Positions 25,105-33,182 of a stretch of DNA of 64,000 nt are shown here, piece after piece. Origin of the DNA: SAR202 cluster bacterium (GTDB taxonomy: Bacteria; Chloroflexota; Dehalococcoidia; Lucifugimonadales; UBA3495); the NCBI GenBank assembly GCA_013204585.1, contig JABMNL010000037.1, forward strand, positions 1 through 64,000. Direction: 5' to 3'. Both the position numbers and the translations under genes were made by a program. Under the pieces are notes generated by a model. It worked only from the letters and a program-made list of their open reading frames with translations, did no database searches and was not told where the DNA came from. Position 1 is the stretch's first letter. Every line of letters starts with the position of its first letter.

Positions 25105-25368
25105 ATGGTCAAGATTGCGATTAGCCTTCCAGATGGTATTTACGAGGACCTAGAAAAAAGCCGGGTGGAGCGCGGCGTTAGCCGCAGCGAGTATATTCGA
25201 GTTGCAGTAGAAGAACGCCTGCGTCAAGAAACCGAGCGTGATGACGTTGCACGGTACGTTAAAGCGTACCAACAGCACCCAGAGACGGTAGAAGAGGTGA
25301 CGATGGCGGAATCCACATTACATGGGGTATTCGCGGAAAATCCGTGGCAAGAAGAGCCGAGCCAGTGA
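25105..25368 (+). CDS. Ribbon-helix-helix antitoxin (MazE-like)
   Basis: Antitoxin for the MazF toxin that follows. From ATG 25105 it has 87 residues. Residues 1-45 are a CopG/Arc-type ribbon-helix-helix: VKIAISLPDGIYEDLEKS, then GVSRSEYIRVAVEERL. The acidic C-terminal tail (ending FAENPWQEEPSQ) probably wraps the toxin. In-frame ATGs at 25087 and 25093 would add six or four residues but lie in or next to the operator repeat. The stop overlaps the toxin start as GTGA. Confidence 0.85.
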   Translation: MVKIAISLPDGIYEDLEKSRVERGVSRSEYIRVAVEERLRQETERDDVARYVKAYQQHPETVEEVTMAESTLHGVFAENPWQEEPSQ

Positions 25369-25691
25369 GGCGCGGCGAAGTATGGTGGGCCAATCTACCT
25401 CCACCCACTGGGCGTAGGCCCGTTGTGCTACTCTCTCGGGACGAAGCTTATTCTTTTCGTGAGCTAGTCACCATTGCCCCCGTGACAACCCGTACCAGAG
25501 GCATCCGATCAGAAGTGGCATTAGGCCCGGAAGATGGATTGCCTAGGATATGCGCGGCGAATCTCGATAGCATAACGACAATCCCGAAAAACACGCTTCA
25601 ACAGCATATCGTCAGCCTTCCAGGCGACAAACTCCAAGCCGTTAACCATGCACTCCATTTCGCCCTGGGGTTGGATGCGGTGACGGGATAA
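25365..25691 (+). CDS. mazF: MazF/PemK-type mRNA interferase toxin
   Basis: Sequence-specific ribonuclease toxin, 108 residues from GTG 25365. The family start RRGEVWWANLPPPTGRRPVV and the strands VTIAPVTTRTRGIRSEVAL and ANLDSITTIPKN are clear. GTG 25365 overlaps the antitoxin stop (GTGA), the usual coupled arrangement. A GTG at 25344 in the same frame would add seven residues. Catalytic residues appear intact, so it is probably active. Confidence 0.9.
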   Translation: MRRGEVWWANLPPPTGRRPVVLLSRDEAYSFRELVTIAPVTTRTRGIRSEVALGPEDGLPRICAANLDSITTIPKNTLQQHIVSLPGDKLQAVNHALHFALGLDAVTG

Positions 25692-25733
25692 CAACTTACC
25701 AATTGAACTTAGTGGCAGTGACCGGGTAGCAGC

Positions 25734-25961
25734 ATGCCGAAAAAGCCAAAGAGTTACAACGACTTAGAACTTGAAACCATCGCAGCGTTGCGGGCCGAGG
25801 GACACGATTCCTTCACCGAGATGACCGGCCCCCTGCGCCGCCGCATGGCTGAAAAGACCGGCAAACTAACTCGGCCAACACCTTGGTTAATCCGGTTCGC
25901 CGTCGCGACGGTGGGGCTTTTGGCGGTCGGACTACTGTTTCTTATCGAGTACGCTAAATAG
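25734..25961 (+). CDS. Small single-span membrane protein, unknown
   Basis: 75 residues, not recognised. The N-terminal half is polar and charged (MPKKPKSYNDLELETIAALR). Residues 48-70 are a clear membrane helix (FAVATVGLLAVGLLFLI), ending EYAK. It lies 42 bp after mazF and 53 bp before malic enzyme. It could be the first gene of the malic enzyme transcript. Coding status rests on a clean frame and plausible composition only. Confidence 0.5.
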   Translation: MPKKPKSYNDLELETIAALRAEGHDSFTEMTGPLRRRMAEKTGKLTRPTPWLIRFAVATVGLLAVGLLFLIEYAK

Positions 25962-26014
25962 ACCAGATAGAATCACAAATCACACAGAAAACGATGTTTT
26001 GGAGATATAGAAAA

Positions 26015-27169
<1,155 letters not shown>

Positions 27170-27239
27170 CGCCGGTAACCAATACCGCCTTCAGTACCCT
27201 ATCTGATTTGATAATTGTTAATTGTGCTTAATGAATGCG

Positions 27240-27268
27240 TATAATAGATACACATAGTGAATATGTGT
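27240..27268 (+). promoter_or_regulatory. VapBC promoter and operator
   Basis: Consensus TATAAT at 27240-27245, then a perfect inverted repeat ACACATA-GTGAA-TATGTGT (27250-27268) between the -10 box and the ribosome site AGGAGG (27271-27276). The repeat would straddle the transcription start, which suits autorepression. Confidence 0.65.
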
Positions 27269-27284
27269 CTAGGAGGCGCATCGA

Positions 27285-27488
27285 ATGCGGCGGACGGTCA
27301 TCATTGAAGATAGCTTGCTAGACGATGCACGACTGTTGCTTGGCACCAAGGGAATTCGGGACACCGTTGAAGAAGCCCTTCGGGAAGTAATTCGCCGTCA
27401 TCGCCTAGAGCAACTCCGTAAGTCGTTGGGTACGATGGAGTTGGGGCTCACCTTAGAGGAAGTAACCAGGCTGCGGGATGCAGAGTAA
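27285..27488 (+). CDS. vapB: VapB-type antitoxin
   Basis: 67-residue antitoxin. RRTVIIEDSLLDDARLLLGT is the VapB ribbon-helix-helix start, with TVEEALREVIRRH next and a toxin-binding C-terminal helix. AGGAGG lies eight bases before ATG 27285. It overlaps vapC by 11 bp. Confidence 0.88.
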   Translation: MRRTVIIEDSLLDDARLLLGTKGIRDTVEEALREVIRRHRLEQLRKSLGTMELGLTLEEVTRLRDAE

Positions 27489-27894
27489 CCTATTCCTTCT
27501 GGACACTTCAGTATGGCTGGAGGTACTGCCGCCACGCGATACGAACCCTGATCTCCGAATTCGTGTTGACGCGCTGCTGGCTGCAGACCAGGTAGCAACT
27601 ATGGGAATGGTAGAGTTGGAGCTACTAGGTGGAGTCCGCTCTCAACAAGAATGGGACCGGTTACAAGAATACCTCTCGGCCCTCCATCGCCTACCGGTGG
27701 CAGAGGAAACTTGGGAGGAAGCCGCGCAAATGGGTTTTCAACTCCGGCGTCAAGGCGTTACCGTGCCATTTACTGACTTGCTCATTGGCGCAGTGGCCGT
27801 TAAGTCCGATGCAATATTGCTTCACCGCGACCGGCACTTCGACCTGATGGCCCTGCACCTGCCGTTACATGTCGAAAGTTATATAACAGGTTAA
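27478..27894 (+). CDS. vapC: VapC PIN-domain ribonuclease toxin
   Basis: 138-residue PIN-fold RNase. Metal-binding acids are visible: LLDTSVWLEV (first Asp), ELELLGGV (Glu), PFTDLLIGAVAV (third Asp) and LLHRDRHFDLMA (fourth). It starts at ATG 27478 inside vapB. All expected acidic residues are present, so it should be an active tRNA/rRNA-cleaving toxin. Confidence 0.9.
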   Translation: MQSNLFLLDTSVWLEVLPPRDTNPDLRIRVDALLAADQVATMGMVELELLGGVRSQQEWDRLQEYLSALHRLPVAEETWEEAAQMGFQLRRQGVTVPFTDLLIGAVAVKSDAILLHRDRHFDLMALHLPLHVESYITG

Positions 27895-27959
27895 TACGAG
27901 ACTCCATCTATGTGGCATTTCCAGTCTTTGCCCACACCACTATGCGAAAGGAATAGCTC

Positions 27960-29528
27960 GTGCCCCGGCGGGTAAGTGTGGAGTCCCTGGACCGGTTCCG
28001 GGGTAATCTCCAGTCGCTTGTGGCCGAGAAGGCCAAGTCCCTCACCGGCCTCCGCTATTGTGACCTGCGCATCGAGATCCGCGAGGAGAAGGGCGCGGTG
28101 GCCGAGAACGGCGCGGAAAAGGCCAGTTCCGAGGACTATGCCTTTGACTTCGGCGTCCGCGTTATCGCCGGAGGCCGCATCAACGCTGCCGGTTATTTTG
28201 GCCGCGTGCTAGGCACAACCGACCTAGACCGCCTAGAAGATGTGGTCTGGGACGGCATCACCCAGGCCCACAGCAGAGCCAGGGCCAGCGCCCGTCAAAA
28301 ATCGCAGATGAAGGGCCGCTATGCCCACCTGGGCAGTAGCTTAACCTCAACCGAACTGGCCCCCGTAACGGTCTGCCAAGACACCGTTTTGGCCGCATAT
28401 ACCGTAGACCCCCGGCAAGTGCCACTGTCAGAGACCGTCAAGATGGCCGTTGACGGATGTAAGACACTCCAAAGTCAGGGCAGCAACATTGTCTACTCTG
28501 CCAGTTCCACTTCGACCTTCCTGCTTCGGGAATTATTCCTGAGCTCCGACGGCGCAGATATCGACCAGAGCTTCGCCCAGACTGAGGGTTTCGCCATCGC
28601 CATTTGTGCCGGCGCCAACGGCAACTTTGAGCACTACGACTTCACCGGCCACCAACGCGGCTGGGAAGTGATGACCGACGGCTATTCCAATGGCCCCATC
28701 ATCATCCCCAACTTCATGGACTTCTGCCGTAAGTTGGGAGCGGACGCCGTGGAAGTCGCCGCCGCCCCGCCGCTCAAACCACCGGACAAAGAGGTCACGG
28801 TGGTCACCAACCCTCACTTCAATACCCTGTTGGTCCACGAAGTGGTCGGCCATCCATCCGAGCTAGACCGGGCGTTGAAGTACGAAACGGGCTACGCTGG
28901 GCGTTCCTGGTTCCTCAAAGACATGCAAGACAACCAACTGGGCAACCAGATTGCATCCCCGTTGGTCACCGCCTACTCCGACCCGACCATTGAAGGCTAC
29001 GGCTCCTTCAAGTACGACCACGAGGGCACCCCAGCCAGAAGGGCCTACATTCTGCGCGACGGTGTACTGGAAGAGTTCTTAAACAACCGCCAAACTGCAG
29101 CCATCATGGGCGTTGCGCCCAATGGGTCGGCCCGCTCCACCGAGGCCCAGTTGGTTCCCCTAATTCGCATGACCAACACCATCTTCGGCCCTGGGCAGCA
29201 AGACCCCCAAGACATCATCTCCGAAGTGCAAGACGGTTATTACATTGATGGACATCGGACACCGTCCATCGCCGAATCCCGGGAGAACTTCCGCATCACT
29301 GCGGTAAAGGTCTACGAGATTAAAAACGGTCAACTGGGACAGCTATACCGGGACGGCGGCATCACATCTGACAGTCGGGACTACTTCATGTCCATCGACG
29401 CTGTGGGCAACGACCTGCGGGTGAACCCCATACCCAACTGCGGTAAGGGCCAGCCTATGCAGGCCAAGCGCATGAGCAACGGCGGGCCTACTATGAGAGG
29501 CGTCGCCCGGCTAACAGGTCCAGGCTAA
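27960..29528 (+). CDS. tldD: TldD-family metalloprotease
   Basis: Zinc protease subunit of the TldD/TldE complex that degrades unfolded peptides and matures modified peptides. It has 522 residues. The HExxxH zinc motif reads HEVVGHPSELD near residue 298; later GYYIDGHRTPSIAESRENFRI is typical. GTG 27960 follows AGGAATAGCTC. The partner tldE is at 30753, separated by rmuC. The gene's last 52 bases and the sequence just past the stop are tandemly duplicated (63-bp period). Confidence 0.93.
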   Translation: MPRRVSVESLDRFRGNLQSLVAEKAKSLTGLRYCDLRIEIREEKGAVAENGAEKASSEDYAFDFGVRVIAGGRINAAGYFGRVLGTTDLDRLEDVVWDGITQAHSRARASARQKSQMKGRYAHLGSSLTSTELAPVTVCQDTVLAAYTVDPRQVPLSETVKMAVDGCKTLQSQGSNIVYSASSTSTFLLRELFLSSDGADIDQSFAQTEGFAIAICAGANGNFEHYDFTGHQRGWEVMTDGYSNGPIIIPNFMDFCRKLGADAVEVAAAPPLKPPDKEVTVVTNPHFNTLLVHEVVGHPSELDRALKYETGYAGRSWFLKDMQDNQLGNQIASPLVTAYSDPTIEGYGSFKYDHEGTPARRAYILRDGVLEEFLNNRQTAAIMGVAPNGSARSTEAQLVPLIRMTNTIFGPGQQDPQDIISEVQDGYYIDGHRTPSIAESRENFRITAVKVYEIKNGQLGQLYRDGGITSDSRDYFMSIDAVGNDLRVNPIPNCGKGQPMQAKRMSNGGPTMRGVARLTGPG

Positions 29529-29602
29529 TCATCCGTCAACAACGTCGGGCCTAGTAGGCGAGGCGTCGCCCGGCAAGCAGGACCAGGCTAATAATCCGTC
29601 AG
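29477..29602. repeat. 63-bp tandem duplication of the tldD 3' end
   Basis: Copy A 29477-29539 contains the end of tldD and its TAA. Copy B 29540-29602 aligns without gaps with 9 mismatches (86%) and keeps the same frame and an equivalent TAA (29589-29591). The beginning of a third unit (CAACGTC) follows. Confidence 0.9.
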
Positions 29603-29619
29603 CAACGTCTGGAGAAAAT

Positions 29620-30690
29620 ATGGAAGCAGCAGTAATCATCCTGGGCGTGGTCGCCATCTTAGCTATGGGGCTGGTGGTGGTGCTGGTGTTCCAGTTATCA
29701 AACGCTCGAAGCGCGGGTGGGAATCAAGACGGCAACCTGGACCACCAGGTCAAAGAGATGCGCGATGGCTTGGAAAACGTGGGCAAGTCCATCCAAGACC
29801 TAAAGACCGACCGCACCGCCCAGTCCAGCGAGATGAAGGGACTGATGACCAACATCGGGTCTCAGATGACAGCGCTAAACAGCACCAACGCCGCGCTCAG
29901 AGAGGCCCTGGCCAACTCACGAGTTCGCGGCCAATGGGGCGAGCGCATGGCGGAAGACGTGTTCCGCGTCATCGGCTTTCTAGAGGGAACCAACTACGAC
30001 AAGCAGGTTACTATCCCTGGTTCTGAGTCTGGCGCAGGCTCACGTCCCGACTTCACCATCCACCTGCCCCAACACAAAAAGCTGAACATGGACGTGAAGT
30101 TCCCGCTGGAGAACTACATGAAGTTCATGGACGCCGAAACTAAGGAAGCCGAAGAGCAAGCTCGCAATTCGTTCCTGAAAGATGTGCGAGACCGGCTTAA
30201 AGAAGTTGTAGGCCGCGAGTATATCGACCCGTCTCAAGGAACCTTGGACTACGTGTTGGTCTTCATACCCAATGAACAGGTGTACGCCTTCATACAGCAG
30301 CACGGCGCCGCCACCATCGACGAAGCCTTACGCAACAAGGTTGTGCTCTGCTCACCCATGAGTTTGTTCGCCATCTTGGGCGTGATACGGCAGGCCATGG
30401 ACAACTTTGCCCTAGAGCAAGACTCCAACGAGATACTCTCTCAGTTGGGTGCGTTCAATAAGCAGTGGACGGGATTTGTGCGGCAGTTGGAGACCGTTCG
30501 AAGCAGGATTGAGTCTGCCCAGAAGAACTTTGAGACGCTGGCCGGAACCAGGCTACGGGCACTACAGCGTCCACTGAACCGGATAGAAGCGATTCGGGTC
30601 GAACGCGGGCTACCCATAGCATCGGACAACAGTGAGATTATCGAATTACCCGAACCCGAATTGGCCGATGCACTGGCCGACGGCGATTAA
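29620..30690 (+). CDS. rmuC: RmuC-family DNA recombination protein
   Basis: Membrane-anchored nuclease-fold protein that limits inversions at short inverted repeats. It has 356 residues. Residues 5-27 are a membrane helix (IILGVVAILAMGLVVVLVF); a coiled coil covers 35-100. The core has NSRVRGQWGERMAEDVFRVI, GSRPDFTIHLP and LNMDVKFPLENYMKF, in the order of the PD-(D/E)XK-like RmuC domain. GGAGA precedes ATG 29620. It sits between tldD and tldE. Confidence 0.93.
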   Translation: MEAAVIILGVVAILAMGLVVVLVFQLSNARSAGGNQDGNLDHQVKEMRDGLENVGKSIQDLKTDRTAQSSEMKGLMTNIGSQMTALNSTNAALREALANSRVRGQWGERMAEDVFRVIGFLEGTNYDKQVTIPGSESGAGSRPDFTIHLPQHKKLNMDVKFPLENYMKFMDAETKEAEEQARNSFLKDVRDRLKEVVGREYIDPSQGTLDYVLVFIPNEQVYAFIQQHGAATIDEALRNKVVLCSPMSLFAILGVIRQAMDNFALEQDSNEILSQLGAFNKQWTGFVRQLETVRSRIESAQKNFETLAGTRLRALQRPLNRIEAIRVERGLPIASDNSEIIELPEPELADALADGD

Positions 30691-30752
30691 AGATTTAGTC
30701 ATACCCACCAGCCGCGAACATTAACCGCGGCCGTTCATAAGGACTATGAGAT

Positions 30753-32339
30753 TTGCTGCCCTTAGCCGACCTCCGCCGCGCCGTTAAGAACGCCCTGTCA
30801 TTCGCCTCGGCCCAAGCCGACGTGGAGGAAGTCGAGGTTTTTGCCTCGACGGGGGCCAACCTCACCGTGCGCCTAAATTACACCTCCCACATCCCCAGCA
30901 ACGGGGTAGAAGAGCCAAAGTCGACCGAGAGCTACGGACTGGGCATTCGGGCCTCTTTCCGGACGCCTGGTGGCGTTAGAACGGGATTCGGCAGTGAGCC
31001 CACCGACCTCTCCCTAGAGGGAGCAGCGCGAGCCCTCGGCAAGGCCCGCTCCGGTGCGGTCTCCGACGCAGAGTATGTGTCCCTACCCAAGCTGGATTCG
31101 GCTCTGCAAGCCACGCCCACGCCCACACAAATGAAGAATGCTGCTCCGGCCAATTACGACCCCGCCGTGGTACGCATCGGCGGCAAGGGATTGGTGGACG
31201 CCGGTTGGCGGATGATGGACCGGGCGCTGGACTCTTTCCAGTCGTCGGAAGACCTGATGGGCTTAACTGGGTCGGCGGAAAAAATGACCGAGCTTGGCCT
31301 GATACTCGGCGGTGACGTGGTCATGTTCCAGGACCGGATGGCCATCGCGTCCACCCACATTCCCAAGGTGCAGTCCGAGCAGAACACGCTCATTATGTCA
31401 TTCGCCACCGCCATGGTGGAAAGCCAACAGAGCAAGGGCAGCGGCTGGTCGGTGGTCAGCAAGCTGGCCGATTTCAACGGGGAGGCCGCCGCCGAAGCCG
31501 CCCGGAACGCAATTGCATCCATCGGCGGGCAGCGTATTCCATCCGGTAATTACAAAGTAATTCTTGGGCCGCAGCCGGTGGCGGAAATACTGGAATGGGT
31601 GTTAATGCCGGGACTGTCTTTGGACATGTTCTTCGCTGGGGCTTCACCCTTCATGGGCAAGCTGGGCCAAATGGTGGCATCCGAAGACTTTAGCCTCTAT
31701 GACAGCGGGGGAGACCCCAGTCTGCCCAGCTACAAGTCCATCACCGACGAGGGTCTGCCCACAGGACGCACTGACTTAATCCGCAATGGCAAGCTTTCGG
31801 GGATGCTGTCCGACTACTACAATTATCAGCGCATTCTGAACGACCCCGCAGGGCGCGAGAAGCTGGGTGTTGCACCCGCCGACGCGCTGCAAAGCATTGC
31901 CCCGCGCAACGGGTTCCGCCCCGGCAACGGCGGTGGCCGGGATTTCGGCGCCGCGCCCGGTGCGATATCCAGCAACTTGGTGATTGAAGGGAGCCAAGGC
32001 CGCACCCAGGAAGAGTTATTTCGGCTAGTTGGCGATGGTGTTTACATTGGCCGAATCTGGTACACCTATCCGGTAAACGGCATCACCAGCGGCGACTTTA
32101 GCGGCACCATAATCGGCGACTCCTATCTAATCAAAGACGGCAAGCTGGCCGCTCCGCTGAAGCCCAACACCGTGCGCATGAACGACAACGTGCTCCGGTT
32201 AATCAATAACACGCTGGGCATCGCCTCCCAACACCGGGCCACCGTGCGTTGGTCGTCGGACCAGGTAACCTGGGCTCCGGAGATTGCGATTGAAAGCTTT
32301 GGTTTGGAAGAAATTTCTGAGTACATGGACGGCGTCTAA
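30753..32339 (+). CDS. tldE: TldE/PmbA-family protein
   Basis: Non-catalytic partner of TldD in the heterodimeric protease. It has 528 residues. It lacks the HExxxH motif, as expected for TldE, and has LPSYKSITDEGLPTGRTDLI and the late GVYIGRIWYTYPVNGITSGD region. The start is TTG 30753 with AAGGA nine bases upstream; the nearby ATG at 30746 is in another frame and quickly ends. At 528 residues it is longer than the roughly 450 of Escherichia coli TldE. Confidence 0.88.
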   Translation: MLPLADLRRAVKNALSFASAQADVEEVEVFASTGANLTVRLNYTSHIPSNGVEEPKSTESYGLGIRASFRTPGGVRTGFGSEPTDLSLEGAARALGKARSGAVSDAEYVSLPKLDSALQATPTPTQMKNAAPANYDPAVVRIGGKGLVDAGWRMMDRALDSFQSSEDLMGLTGSAEKMTELGLILGGDVVMFQDRMAIASTHIPKVQSEQNTLIMSFATAMVESQQSKGSGWSVVSKLADFNGEAAAEAARNAIASIGGQRIPSGNYKVILGPQPVAEILEWVLMPGLSLDMFFAGASPFMGKLGQMVASEDFSLYDSGGDPSLPSYKSITDEGLPTGRTDLIRNGKLSGMLSDYYNYQRILNDPAGREKLGVAPADALQSIAPRNGFRPGNGGGRDFGAAPGAISSNLVIEGSQGRTQEELFRLVGDGVYIGRIWYTYPVNGITSGDFSGTIIGDSYLIKDGKLAAPLKPNTVRMNDNVLRLINNTLGIASQHRATVRWSSDQVTWAPEIAIESFGLEEISEYMDGV

Positions 32340-32356
32340 ACGCCAGGAATATTTCG

Positions 32357-33160
32357 ATGTCTGAACAACACATCAAATTCGAAGAAATAGATGGGGTGGG
32401 CATCATCACCCTGGACCGCGCCGAGGCCCGCAACGCCCTAACCCCGGAGATGATTGCGCAGTTGGGCGCAGCCATCGAACAGTGCCAACGGCCCCGAGTC
32501 CGGGCGGTGCTGCTAACCGGCGCCGGTGGCGCATTTTGTTCTGGGGCCGACGTTAAAGACTTTGTGGCGACTTTGGCAGCGGACGGCCCCCAAGGTCTGC
32601 ATGACCACATTCAGAAGCTGGCCGAGGAACTTCATTCCAAGGTCGTTCTGGGGTTACGGAGGCTGGAAAAACCCGTGGTGGCCGGAATCAACGGCGTCGC
32701 TGCGGGTGCGGGCTTTAGCCTGACCCTGGGTTGCGATATCCGGGTGGCGGCCAATAGTGCCCGATTTCTAATGGCCTACGCCAACATTGGGGCCACCGCC
32801 GATGGCGGCTCAACCTACCTGCTGCCCCGGCTGGTGGGTGCGGGCCGGGCCATGGAGATTTACCTGGCCAGCCAGCCCATTGGCGCGCAGATGGCTTTGG
32901 AGATGGGGCTGGTCAATCAGGTGGTCGAAGACGAACATCTGCAACGGCACGCCATGGAAACGGCAGTCCGGCTGGCGCAGGGGCCAACCCTGGCCTACGC
33001 GCGGGTCAAGGCGTTGTTCGACAGTTCGTGGGGCAGCGACCTAACGACCCAACTGGATGCGGAAACCAAAGCACTGGCCGATATGGGTCTGACCGCCGAC
33101 TTCCAAGAGGGAATCAAAGCATTTACCGAGCGCCGCCAGGCTCGCTTTCAGGGGAAATAA
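32357..33160 (+). CDS. Enoyl-CoA hydratase/isomerase family protein
   Basis: Crotonase-fold enzyme acting on acyl-CoA thioesters. It has 267 residues. GAGGAFCSGADVKDF forms the oxyanion-hole region, GVAAGAGFSLTLGCDIRVAA the second, and GATADGGSTYLLPRLVGAGR the catalytic glutamate region, where this protein has Ala-Asp rather than the usual Pro-Asp. It lies 17 bp after tldE with its own AGGAA ribosome site. The specific substrate is unknown. Confidence 0.9.
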   Translation: MSEQHIKFEEIDGVGIITLDRAEARNALTPEMIAQLGAAIEQCQRPRVRAVLLTGAGGAFCSGADVKDFVATLAADGPQGLHDHIQKLAEELHSKVVLGLRRLEKPVVAGINGVAAGAGFSLTLGCDIRVAANSARFLMAYANIGATADGGSTYLLPRLVGAGRAMEIYLASQPIGAQMALEMGLVNQVVEDEHLQRHAMETAVRLAQGPTLAYARVKALFDSSWGSDLTTQLDAETKALADMGLTADFQEGIKAFTERRQARFQGK

Positions 33161-33182
33161 GGGCAAGTAACGGCTGACCCGC

